64,000 nucleotides of DNA from Ancylostoma caninum (lineage: Eukaryota; Nematoda; Chromadorea; Rhabditida; Ancylostomatidae). The first letter of the stretch is position 1; every line of letters begins with the position of its first letter. The translations under genes and the position numbers were made by a program. The stretch is from the NCBI GenBank assembly GCA_037903475.1, contig JBAJFG010000384.1, positions 2,177,001 to 2,241,000 of the forward strand, written 5' to 3'. This document shows, one piece after another, positions 28,265 to 39,300 of this stretch. The notes beneath the pieces are model-generated. The model was not told where the DNA came from. It ran no database searches and was given only the letters and a program-made list of their open reading frames with translations.

Positions 28265-31110
28265 CGGGCCCCACTACTTCGTCAGGTCAGAGCAAGCTAA
28301 AATGTTACCTTATTAACGCTCGCAGCCTTGTTAATAAAGTCCACCATCTCCAGTATCTATTAATAACCGAAAACCCTGACATGGTGTGCATCACGGAGAC
28401 TTGGTTTTCCTCGAAAATTGCTAGTTCTCAAATTCTTGCTGGTTTGCCTTATACCATTTTTAGATTCGACCGAAAAGGAAGTGAAGGTGGGGGTGTCTGT
28501 TGCATTGCACGGGAGACGTTTTTCACGCAAGAACCTATCAGTTCTGATGCCAAAGCTGATCTACTTTGCCTTGATTCTATATCATTCACTTGCTCTTTTC
28601 AATTCCGTATGATTATTGTGTATCGCCCTCCTAACAGCAGTGTTCATGATGATGAGGTTCTAATTGACGCTCTCTGTGACCTGTGCTCCTCTCCAAGGCC
28701 CCTACTTGTGTTAGGAGATTTTAACCTTGATGTCGCATGGTCAGAGAATTATCCGAACAACTCTACTTCTGCAAAGTTCCTTGACTTCTTCGGTAGCTGT
28801 GCCCTAACTCAACACGTTCGCACCCCTACGCGAGGTAACTCCATACTAGACATTGTTCTATCTTCTGAACCATTTGTGCAAGACGTCGAAGTACATGCTC
28901 CCCTCGCGTCATCAGATCACAATGCTGTCTGTTTTTCACTATCTGTCGCTCTCAGTCGCCCTGCTAACCTTCCTTTACCGAACTTCCGCAGAGCCAATTA
29001 CACCGCCCTTTCCCGATACTTTTCCTCAATCAATTGGTGGGAAGTATTCCATGGTTACCTCTCTATTGATGATGCTTATAAGAGATTTTGCTCACTGGTT
29101 TACAAAGGCCTTGGTGAACATGTTCCTCTTACTCTTCCACGTCATCAGGTTATCCGCTACCCTAAGCACATTGTTAACCTTGCTTCTCAGAAAAAGAGAA
29201 TCTTTTCCATGTCTCCAGATCCATCCAATGATTCTGTTTACAGAGATATTTGCTACCAAATAGAACGTCATCTTAAGAAGTTTTATGCCAGTTTTGAACG
29301 TCGTCTTATGAGAAACTCTAACAAACATAACCTTTACTCCTATATTCGACATAAATTGAATGGTAATAATGGAATTCCAGTATTACGTTTGGATAATGGG
29401 AACTCTCTGATACAGGATGATCATAAGGCCGACGCCTTGGCCAAATACTTTGCCAGTGTTTTCCTGAAGGGGGCACATAGTGGTAGCGAAGCACCTGTTG
29501 CCGTGGTTGGTAACTTCTGGGACAATTCTGAGCTACTCATTTCACCAAACGATGTCCTTAAACTACTTAAGAACCTCAAGCCTTCCACGTCTGTCCCTTT
29601 TGATGGAATTCCTCAGATTCTCTTCAAGAAATGCGCAAAATCCTTGTGCGAACCACTGTCAATCCTGTTCAACATCTCTCTTACATCTATGGAAGTTCCC
29701 AGTATCTGGAAGAGAGCCATTATTACGGCCATCCCTAAGTCTTCCGAAGCCGAACATGTTTCGTGTTTTAGACCAATTAGTATTTGCCCCACTCCTGGTA
29801 AAGTGCTTGAGAGGGTCATACGTGATAAATTACTCCGTCATCTTACTATACACAATCTCATCCCAGGAGAACAGCATGGTTTTATTCCCGGAGCTTCAAC
29901 CACTACCCAGCTTGTCGATAGCTTATTTGATTGGTCCATTGCCCTCAATGATGGTAGCTCAGTTGACGTCATTTACTTCGACCTCTCCAAGGCCTTTGAT
30001 AAAGTTAACCATGACAAACTCCTTCGAAAACTTTTACAGCTCGGTGTAAAGAATAATTTAATTAACTGGATTCGCTCGTACCTATGCGACAGACATATGT
30101 GCGTCAAAGTCGGAAACAGTTTTTCAAAACTGTATCCCTGCGATAGCGGTGTGCCCCAAGGGGGCGTTCTTTCCCCCCTTCTGTTTCTTGCCTACACATG
30201 GGATCTGCCAACTAAACTGCGGACGCATTCCCTGGTTAAAGTTCAGATATATGCTGATGATATAAAAGTGTACGCAGCATATAATCCGCAAAACTGCCAT
30301 CAAATTCACCAGGCACTTTGCATGTCCATCAAAAACATGCTCGAGTGGGCCCAAGATTTTGACATTCCTGTTAATCTCGCCAAAACAGTAGTTTTCCATA
30401 TCGGAAGAGGCAGTTGTATGGAATACAAGATTGATGACTTGACACTTAGGACATTTAGTGAAGTCAAAGACCTAGGGATCATCCTCAAGTCTGATCTTTC
30501 ATTTGATGCTCATGTGAACCATGTAGTCAAAAAGTCGTTAGCTACTCTTTTTACTATATTCCGAAACGTTCGATCCAATGATGTGTCTTTACTGGTAAAT
30601 TTATACAAAACCTATGTCCGTCCTATTCTTGAGTATGGATCTCAAGTTTGGAGCCCTTCCACCCTCAAACAGCAGAGACGTTTAGAAAGAGTACAGCAGT
30701 GTTTTACAAGATTGCTTATGTTTCGATGTTTTACCACCCCCCACCGTTTTACTTTGATTCCCAACTATACTGAACGACTCAGCATGTTCCAAATTGACAG
30801 TCTTTTGTATAGGCGTGTACTTAGTGACCTAGTCCTATGCTTCAAGGTTTTGCGAATGAATTGTAAACTAAGGCCCAGTAAATACTGGGTTTTCAGACCT
30901 TGTAGTGGTCGGACAGGTGGGTTTCTGCTAGACTACAAAAAAGTGAATAGGAGATTTAATTCCAGGTTATTTAACACATTATTCTTGCGAGGGGCAAGGT
31001 GGCTTCAACGTTTACCCCGTGACATTCTGAGCTCCCCTTCTACTTCGGCATTTCGGATGAAACTAAGAAAAATTAATTTATTACAAACTCTTGGCTTCAC
31101 TGATTTATGA
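28192..31110 (+). CDS. LINE ORF2, endonuclease-reverse transcriptase
   Basis: 972 residues, uninterrupted. The APE-type endonuclease includes CYLINARSLVNK (about 37), CITETWF (about 67), LVLGDFNLD (about 173) and SSDHNAV (about 240). The reverse transcriptase has FRPISICPTPGKVLERVI (about 524), VIYFDLSKAFDKVNHDKLL (about 592; motif A Asp), SGVPQGGVLSPLLF (about 650; motif B) and IYADDIKVY (about 686; motif C). A C-terminal connection domain ends LLQTLGFTDL. The first ATG at 28192 lies within ORF1; translation may use re-initiation. The protein nicks DNA and primes cDNA synthesis from its own RNA. Confidence 0.95.
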   Translation: MGCLPWRIEKHPRPSQAVRGGKLLTGPTTSSGQSKLKCYLINARSLVNKVHHLQYLLITENPDMVCITETWFSSKIASSQILAGLPYTIFRFDRKGSEGGGVCCIARETFFTQEPISSDAKADLLCLDSISFTCSFQFRMIIVYRPPNSSVHDDEVLIDALCDLCSSPRPLLVLGDFNLDVAWSENYPNNSTSAKFLDFFGSCALTQHVRTPTRGNSILDIVLSSEPFVQDVEVHAPLASSDHNAVCFSLSVALSRPANLPLPNFRRANYTALSRYFSSINWWEVFHGYLSIDDAYKRFCSLVYKGLGEHVPLTLPRHQVIRYPKHIVNLASQKKRIFSMSPDPSNDSVYRDICYQIERHLKKFYASFERRLMRNSNKHNLYSYIRHKLNGNNGIPVLRLDNGNSLIQDDHKADALAKYFASVFLKGAHSGSEAPVAVVGNFWDNSELLISPNDVLKLLKNLKPSTSVPFDGIPQILFKKCAKSLCEPLSILFNISLTSMEVPSIWKRAIITAIPKSSEAEHVSCFRPISICPTPGKVLERVIRDKLLRHLTIHNLIPGEQHGFIPGASTTTQLVDSLFDWSIALNDGSSVDVIYFDLSKAFDKVNHDKLLRKLLQLGVKNNLINWIRSYLCDRHMCVKVGNSFSKLYPCDSGVPQGGVLSPLLFLAYTWDLPTKLRTHSLVKVQIYADDIKVYAAYNPQNCHQIHQALCMSIKNMLEWAQDFDIPVNLAKTVVFHIGRGSCMEYKIDDLTLRTFSEVKDLGIILKSDLSFDAHVNHVVKKSLATLFTIFRNVRSNDVSLLVNLYKTYVRPILEYGSQVWSPSTLKQQRRLERVQQCFTRLLMFRCFTTPHRFTLIPNYTERLSMFQIDSLLYRRVLSDLVLCFKVLRMNCKLRPSKYWVFRPCSGRTGGFLLDYKKVNRRFNSRLFNTLFLRGARWLQRLPRDILSSPSTSAFRMKLRKINLLQTLGFTDL

Positions 31111-31980
31111 CACTTTTCAGCTCCTCGTCTCAACCATTGATTTGCACACCGTTGCCTAGATCGTCATTCGAGTTAGACAATTGCTTCACTGAATGTCAGG
31201 ATCTATTCAACATTTTCTCCATTTTCCTTTTCATTTCATGCTCGTGTTGTGTTTCTTTTCTCCTTTTCTTTCAAAGCTCTCAATAGCGCTAGTAAACCTT
31301 GAGGACAGTCCAGTTCCTTGCTATTTTAATCATTAAATCACTACTCGTTCCTGGGATTGTAGGCCCAGTTTATCACAATCCTATGTACAGCGCATCTCTT
31401 TCATTCTTAACTTGCATAATACGGTAAAATCAGGTATGCTGGTGCGAATTCTGCCCACTCCATAGCCTAGCCCTTTTGAAGTGAGTTCGGCGCCAGATTG
31501 TTAGGGGTAGGGAATACCTAACATCCGAAAATCTGGTGCCGGATTTCCCATGCATGCCTTAGCTGTGGGAAGTGGCGGTCTCCCTAACGCCATTCACTTG
31601 CTTTCTTTTCTACAAATCTTGCTGGGCTCATTTGGTAGGGCTATCGCACCACATGAGTTGCCGTTAGATAGCTGTTTCTAATCCTTGTGAGCTGATGCGT
31701 GCCTACACTGGAATGGGTTCATTTTTTTTAAAACTATTATCAAATTTAGAAGTTTGCCTGAAGGTTTACTGTGCGGTAATACTTCTTCTGTTTTAGACGT
31801 TCATTGAAATGGTGTTTGAATGTTGAAGTTCCTGTCTTTGTTTATTCTTTTTTTCTCTCTTTTTTATACTTCCTGTGGTATCCTCCTTTTTTTAGATTGG
31901 AGGATTTTTCTTTCGTGTTCTTCGGCTTTGTTTGGTTCTTCCTTCTGCTGTACTTGTATGGCGCACGCTAGCGTGCATTC

Positions 31981-32011
31981 AAATAAATAAATAAATAAAT
32001 AAATAAATAAA
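31981..32011 (+). repeat. (AAAT)n LINE 3' tail
   Basis: About 7.5 AAAT units mark the 3' terminus of the LINE. Similar short tails at 45359 and 46437 suggest other truncated copies. Confidence 0.9.
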
Positions 32012-32345
32012 CAGCTGGTTTGCTGCGGGATTACGTATCGTTACAAGGTTCTGGAGGAACAACAAAAATGGGGAACTACCATAAAGTGCAAAGGAGAAAA
32101 GAAGAATAATCTCGGCTCAAGTCGAATTGGCAGGATGTTCTGTATTGGCTGGACTGTAACTTCATCCTGAGATTTTCAGCAGTTTTCTGCGACTAATTCT
32201 TCTTCAATTGAGAACGACCCTTGCCCAGGTGTTTTTACATCTGTGAATATCTGAGTCACACTTCTTGATCACATGGGTTTCGGATTTTTGATTGTTGGAC
32301 CAGAAACTATACAACGCTGAAAGAAGAACTTTTTCGGAATAATAT

Positions 32346-33338
32346 TTATCGAACTATCCACTGACTCAAGATATGTACAAGTAAAGTGAGAATCCACCAC
32401 CGAAGAAGCACTTCGCTGTCGGGAGCAGAGCTGCAAGTGAAGGCGCCGAAGTGGCTCTCGCACCGCCGCCGCATCCGCGCGTCGTTTTTGCAGCTGCCGC
32501 CCTCGCGTCCGCAGCAGCACAGCACAGTGTTGTTCTGCAGTTGCACGCTCCTCATGGCCGAGAGCCCGTCCCCGCTGAATATGACGCTGCTGTGGATTTG
32601 CAGGTGGGCGACGGAGCGGAGCAGGGACGCCACGACCCCTATCTGGGACCTCGAAATGTGGGCGTGTTCTATGCGTGTGGCCGTGACCGCTTCCGTGTGC
32701 CAGTTGGACAATGTCGAGTCGTTGACGCTCATTTCCTGGATGGTCACGTTGTGCACTGCTCGCTGGGCTACCCTGTACAGGTTCGTGTGGCTGAGGGACA
32801 GCGACGTTAAGTGGTTTCCCTCCATGGCACCCGAGTGGAGAACGACATTGGAGTGGTACATTTTTATCGTCTTGGTCGTGGTGGGTACTTTCAGCACGTC
32901 GCATTTGCTTATTCTGAAGAGGTAGAGAGCCGTTGGGGTGCTTTCAGTGTCAGCGATGCTCAGATGCTCACAATCACCGACGACAACGACCGACACGTTG
33001 ACCTTTGGCAGGGTGGCGCTGGCCTCGGTGCAGACGCAGTCGGCCACCGCCCAGCTCAGTCTGCAGCTTAGGCCGGACTGAAGGAACTCGGACGGCTGCG
33101 CGCACACCGAGGCCTTCCTGCCGGCGTCCAAAGGCGCTGTGCGACACTTGTTGTTCTCGAACGTCCACAGCAGCTCGTGCGGACTCGTCCTCAGCAGCAA
33201 CGCGTTCGTTTCGCAGTCGTCCGGGTCGCAGTCGAAAGTAGAGTTGACGACGCTGAGCCGACTGGGTGTAAGGCCTGCGAACAGGTATCGAGCAGGTGAT
33301 CCATGGAAGGCGCTGTTCGCAATATGCATGTTGTCCAC
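32346..33338 (-). CDS. LRR gene exon 8 (C-terminal half)
   Basis: Acceptor TGTTTTCAG|GTGGAC; 330 codons to TAA. It begins VDNMHIANSAFHGSPARYLF (an LRR turn), then Cys-containing segments (FDCDPDDCETN, LSCRLSWAVADCVC), more beta-strand repeats (SLSLSHTNLYRV, VHNVTIQEMSVNDSTL), then CCCGREGGSC and the hydrophobic tail. Antisense open frames over it are shadows. Confidence 0.85.
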   Translation of the reverse strand: MDNMHIANSAFHGSPARYLFAGLTPSRLSVVNSTFDCDPDDCETNALLLRTSPHELLWTFENNKCRTAPLDAGRKASVCAQPSEFLQSGLSCRLSWAVADCVCTEASATLPKVNVSVVVVGDCEHLSIADTESTPTALYLFRISKCDVLKVPTTTKTIKMYHSNVVLHSGAMEGNHLTSLSLSHTNLYRVAQRAVHNVTIQEMSVNDSTLSNWHTEAVTATRIEHAHISRSQIGVVASLLRSVAHLQIHSSVIFSGDGLSAMRSVQLQNNTVLCCCGREGGSCKNDARMRRRCESHFGAFTCSSAPDSEVLLRWWILTLLVHILSQWIVR

Positions 33339-36300
33339 CTGAAAACACCACTTGATGGAAAGCATTTCACTGGGATCGAATCAAGATTTTGACATTTTTC
33401 CATTGTTGCTCCAAAACTCGATCAAAAGAAATCCCCTATTCTAGTGGCGGACACAAAGGGAATGAGTTCCCGAATTTTTGGAATTGCTTTAAAGTAGATA
33501 AAAATATAGTGTAAGCTAGCATTGGCTTGATTCATCGAACGCCCCCCGCAAGTCACTATATAGGGCACATACGCATTCAACGCTTCTACGATGATCAGAT
33601 GAAGTCGAATGAGTGGCGCATCCCACTAGCCAAGATTGATTAACGCCGACCACTTTGTCCTTTATTTTTAGCAGTTTTGTTATTCCATCCAGGTCCTCGG
33701 AGTGGTGGAGTTAGCACATATTACAGCAGGTTCCCTCCCCCCTCCCCACCTTGGCTTGCCATTCCTGTGCCTACAAACCGCTTCATGACTTACGGGGTGG
33801 CTGAAAAGTATTGGCGTGTTGTGTCAAGCTAGTGTTGTGATAAGGAAGTTTTATTGCACTGATTTTTTCTTTCGAAAGTTCCAGGACTTTCGATTATAGG
33901 TCGCCACCAGTGGCGAACGCAGGAAGTGGGTGGAAGGGAGGGGGAGATGTGGGAAAAAATTGGGGACTCCGCCTCAGACGGAAAATAAAATTAATAAAAA
34001 TATTAATTATAATAGTAAATGAGTGTCAAAAATAATCAAAAAATAATAATAAAAATGAACAACCAAAAATAAACTAATGCAAGATTTTTATTTGTATCGT
34101 AAAGTAATTTCGGAAATTTGGCGACCCATCCCCCCTGCGTCCGCCACTGGTTGCTACCCATGATCTACCATGTAGTAGATGTAGACCACTCTCGGAACTT
34201 TACCATAATGAGTACATTTAGCGGGCTTGCGTTCCTTGACTTTACCCACGATGTCAATTCCACTAAAGCTCCTCCGAGCCATGATCAGTAATTCCTTCTC
34301 CGCTTGCACCGAAAGGAGTGGCTCCATCGAGGAGAGGACCCTCAAAATTGCACCTTCATGCAAGCAAGTGTCTGGATGTCTGCCTTGCTGCCTCTGGCAT
34401 TCGCGAGTAATTTCATATTACGAGCTGCTCCCGCGAAGACACACAGTCACCATTAACATTTACACCAACCAGCTCTGCAAACTCGCGAACGGTGTTCGAG
34501 GGGGACGGCTTAGACGAGCCTCTGTACACCTCCTCCACAATCATGCCAGGTACCATATAGCTGAAGAGACGCATGGAAAAATTGGAGGAGTGGGCTGAGA
34601 CACAGTTCTCCACCCACACTATTGCCCCTCCCATTGTGATTACCAGTTATTTCGTTCCCTTAAAGGCAGTGTGTCACCTCGTTTTCGTGTCTCAGCTTTT
34701 ACCAGATTCTGAATCTCGTCTAAATGCTGAAGCCAACGGTATACCTAAAATGCTGCAAAGAGGTCTTTAAACGCTATTTTTAAACGTTTTTTGGGACGGT
34801 GTTCCTAAGGCCTACGGCATACTACACAGCGACGGCGTCGCTGCGACCGTTCACCACCACAAGTTTTCTCACAGTGGCTCCTATGCCAGCACTGTATTCA
34901 ATGCAAACTGTGTGATAAGACATGAGAACTCGTAACATTTTGTTCTCATCATTTCCACTCATTTTCTTCACCACGACGGTGTCGCTGTGAAGTAGCCATG
35001 GGCCTAACAGTTTGTCGATCCGAGTGGACGCGTGAAACCGTTGATCTCATCGATCCGACACATTTAGACGTGTTGGCCAACACTGCAGACGTGGCGGGCA
35101 GCCAGCACATTCACGGACCGCTCCGCCCAGGTGGTCCGTGAATTGCAGTTCCGGACCCTACGAAAACGGGGTTTTCGTCATTTTTATGAGCGTTGCATCT
35201 TCGGAATTAGCGTGACGAGAAGGTCTAGATTCTGCTGGTATTTTCAGCTCACGAAACGAGGTGACACACTGCCTTTAAGGCATTCTTAGCTAAGAAAAAT
35301 TCACCGAAATCAAAGATGTTGAGAGGGCGGTATCATTGACTGTTAGTCTCCCCAGTTCTGCGAGAAGGGGAACGCTGACCTGTCCATTAGGTGGGACACT
35401 GTACTGACTAGCTCTGGTGATTCTAATGTTGAGTAAGTTCCGTTGTATGCTGAGTAATAAAGTAAAGCAGAAAAAATGCATCATACGGCTCAAGACCTTC
35501 TTACCACACCGACATTCATCTGACGTTGATTCATACCATAACGATACTTTGGATAGTGCAAAGAAGTCTGCTTAAATTTGTAATGATGTTTTGATCGGTA
35601 TAGGGGAAAAATATTGAAAAATTCATGAATCATTCGATCCGTTGTAATACAGAGAATCCACACACTCAGAAAAAATTAGATATCCTTATTTCTAAGAAAA
35701 TTACGAATGCGAGACGCTTTGCGACGTATTAGTGCCTCGCGCGCGTCCTTTTTGCAAAGATTAGGAGCAGTATTGTATAGAGCTGTTGGTAATTTTTTTT
35801 TATTTTAAAGCGATGAAAAATATCATCTAGCAGAATATATTTTTGAGAATTTGCATAGAAGTTGTCCCCCGTCAATACGTTCCAACCACTCTGTATTTTG
35901 CTGTGTACATAATTTCGTTTGAGAGTTCACCACCTGAATATGTTGCTCTTTATATGTAAATGTATTATTTAATTGTTTTATAGCCAAACTCTTATGGCTA
36001 TAACTTTCTCCAACACATCTCTACCTGTAGAAATTATTAGATAAGCGAATTATGATATTTACTCTATTCCGGAAATTAGGTTATTTTCATTCATTTCATC
36101 GTTGGTCACAATTGCTAATCTCTCTGCGAAGGGGCTTCTGTGATGGAATGGATGTTCACACTATCACAAATAGTGTTTTGATATTATTATGCATTGTAAA
36201 TGATGCAAGTCGGTAATCATGGATGGGTTCACGTATCAGAGTGACTCACAGGTCGTCATACCGCCTCACTTCATCAAAAAACCATGAGCATAGTGTACAA

Positions 36301-39300
36301 ACTAGCGCAAGAAGAAACACTAAGGAAGGTAATCATCAGTTTTCTGGCTCACGCGGAAGGAATAGTCATGATCTGTGCCGAAAGCTGTGCAGCAAGGGTG
36401 TGAATCATCGTAAGGAGAAATGGGGCCTTGAGATGGTGCCGCGTTCGACTCAAGTGGCGGACGCAGAGGAGGGGGGGGGGGGGCGCTTTAGGGCACAAAT
36501 AAAAATCTTGTACTAGTTTGTTTTTGATTGCTAATTTTTATTAGCATTTTTAATATAATCTTTATTAATTATTTACTATCACAACTAATAATTTTATTCC
36601 CCAACTGGGTACCAGCGGCACCGGAAACCACACTCATTCTCCCACCCCCACCCCCCTTCCCGCCCACTTTCTGCGATCGCCACTAGTTTGACTGCAGCAC
36701 CCACTGGCAGCGAGAGTCGGCTGGAATAAGGCTTGGAATCTCGGAACTTGGAACTCGACCGTTTAGCCCAAAAACCGTAGTATCGCAAGTGTCTGCAGTA
36801 GCCTCAGGGGTATGGAGTGTCTTATCTGGAGAGGGAGGTGTGGCTGAGCGCCGCGATTAGTCCGACTGACCAGATCACAGATCTCTCGGCCGGAGCGTCT
36901 ATTCCTAGTACAACCTCATCTCATAAGGGAAGAACACGAACATAGGCTGCTAATCAAAGACGACACCTATATATATATGGGTACAGAGCCTATCCAAAAT
37001 GATGTCACAAGCCATACGTAAAATCGCTGAATGATCAACAGGATCTCTGAAGAAACCCAAGACTGACGCACGTGGCAGGGCTTGATCTTGCGAGCATTTC
37101 ATTGGAAAGCGAGATATTTACCTTTCCACCACAAACAACTAATATTGGTGACTAGTGGGTCCTGCACTAGTCACTAGTACAGCCGAATCATATGTGCTTG
37201 CGCAAAAAACGGGGGTAATTCCTCAAAACTTACTCGTCAAAAAGAAAAGATCCAGGAAGGGTGAAAAGGAATTTGAAGCCCGCGACAACAACCTCAGCCC
37301 CAATTCCATAGTATCCTCCCATGATCAGCATTCTTGAAAATCATCTATAGAGGATTCTCAGCCTCTGTAGACCATTTAGCAGATTTCAAGTAGAGCCAGT
37401 TATATTATGTTGCACAGGCTCACTCCCCATACATATAGGTCCCGTCATGGATCAACAGCTTCTCTTCGTGGTTCCTTCGTTAGAAGAAAAAATATTTTGT
37501 GCACTCCGCTGTGATCCAATGACATGCGTAACTCTGACGATATTCACTGCCACGGGATGGTTAGGTGACATTCACCAACTGCGTTGTTACTCATCATTCT
37601 CTCTTGTTCCTTCTTTTATTCTCTCTCTCTTATTGCTATTATAACAGCTTGTGCATAGCTCAATATGACTCACAATTACTACGGTAACACCTTCGCTTAC
37701 AAGTGATGATTTTTTTCTATTAAGTTGTCGTGAAAATAATGTAGGAATTGTTTGAGATTCCAGTCCCATCTTGTATTGATAAATTATCCCAGAGAGATGA
37801 GACGTAGTGTTAGCCGTTTTCAATAGTTCCCCGTAAATAGTTCATAAAAGAGTTGGTTCTCAATCTTCTTCAGTTAATACTTCCATCAATAGAAACAACC
37901 TATGAGTCATGTTCGTATATCTACAAGTAGCAGCGAGGCTCGGGGTCGAGAACATTGCCGCCCTGAAACAACATCAAGATAACTTATTTGACTGCCTCAA
38001 ATATCGCTAACGGAGAAGTGAATTCGACGGTGGAAAACGCTGAGGAAAAGCACTAACCAACAATGACTCCGCATCCATTTTTTCATCGTCTTCTACTCAG
38101 ACAAAATGTCGGAAGGGCCACAGCAGAATATTAGGTTGTCGGGAAAAGATTGAGACACTGCACCGAAAAATTTTTGTTTTATTTTTCTTTCAAGATTCAT
38201 GGACAAGTCTTTACAAGTATATGATAGAATATTCTCGGAGCACCTTACCCATGGGTATATAATGCTGTAGCTCTGCGCAGCTTTTCAATTAGCTGTGCAA
38301 ATGGACGAGCAATCATTTCGAGCAATTGTGATGTACGAGCACCGACGCGGAACCAGCGCAAGGATGACGGCCGACAACATCAATGCGGCATTCGGCTCGA
38401 CGGTTGTGAGCCATGCGACGGAAAGCCGCTGGTTCCAACAGCTTTCTCCAGGCGACACATCCCTTCAAAGTCGGACAACCACTGGGCGACCACCTGAGTT
38501 GAAAGACGACGAGCTGCGAAGAGCGCTTGAAGAGCGACCGACGGCGTCGACCCATGAATTAGCGCAGATGCTTGGCCGCCACCACTCCACCATCGCCGAT
38601 CGTCTCTATCCCCTCGAGTACGAAGAGTGATGGCTCGATGGATACCACATGAGCTCACCGACGCCATTCGCACTGCCCGTGTCTCAATCTGCCAATCGTT
38701 GCTGCTGCGCCCCAACCGCAGAGTTTCTCGCCAATCTGGTGACGGGAGATGAAAGCTGGGTGCGCTACCATAATGATACACATGTCGCCTATTGGCTACC
38801 AGCGAACAGCCCTTCTCCAATTTTCAAGCCCTCCAAACTGCTATTGGCGACTTCTTCGAACGGCAGAATCCGGAATTCTGGCGCCGTGGCATTGAGTCCT
38901 TGCCTGATCGGTGGCTGAAGGTGGTAGACAGACATGGTGATTATATTGTGTCTTGAGGTCTTGTAATAATAGAAAAAAGATAAAAAATTAATTGTGGTGA
39001 ATAGTGTCTCAATCATTTCCCGACAACCTAATAGATTGGTGTGGGGAACGCCTCGGGAGGGCTGCAGCAGGAAGCTGGAAGAATCGCAGCTGTTATACGA
39101 AAGGAGCGCAGCGGCTATTCGTTAGAAATGCAGCAGGAAACCGGAAGGACCGCAGGTCACCTGTCGGTTCTTCCGGTTTTCTGCTGCGGTTCTTAGGAGA
39201 AATTGTCTGAGTATGAATGCATTCGCAGTCATAGAAGACGTTAATTGCAGTATGGCCACAATCTACAGCTTTAAGGTGAATGATCCCTTACAAGCGATGA

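Larger units (their letters stand above)
27300..32011 (+). mobile_element. Full-length CR1/L2-like LINE retrotransposon
   Basis: Two intact, overlapping ORFs (27578..28264 and 28192..31110) are followed by about 870 bp of 3'UTR and an (AAAT)n tail at 31981. Domain order (RRM-like ORF1; APE endonuclease and RT in ORF2) and the SKAFDKVNH and YADD motifs put it in the CR1/L2 group. The 5' boundary is uncertain; 27300 is an estimate. Both ORFs are undisturbed, so this may be a young, possibly mobile copy. It inserted just downstream of the LRR gene's stop codon, in sense opposite to that gene. Confidence 0.93.

Noticed and set aside
32386..33342. Plus-strand ORFs of up to 179 codons
   Set aside because: Antisense shadows of LRR gene exon 8.
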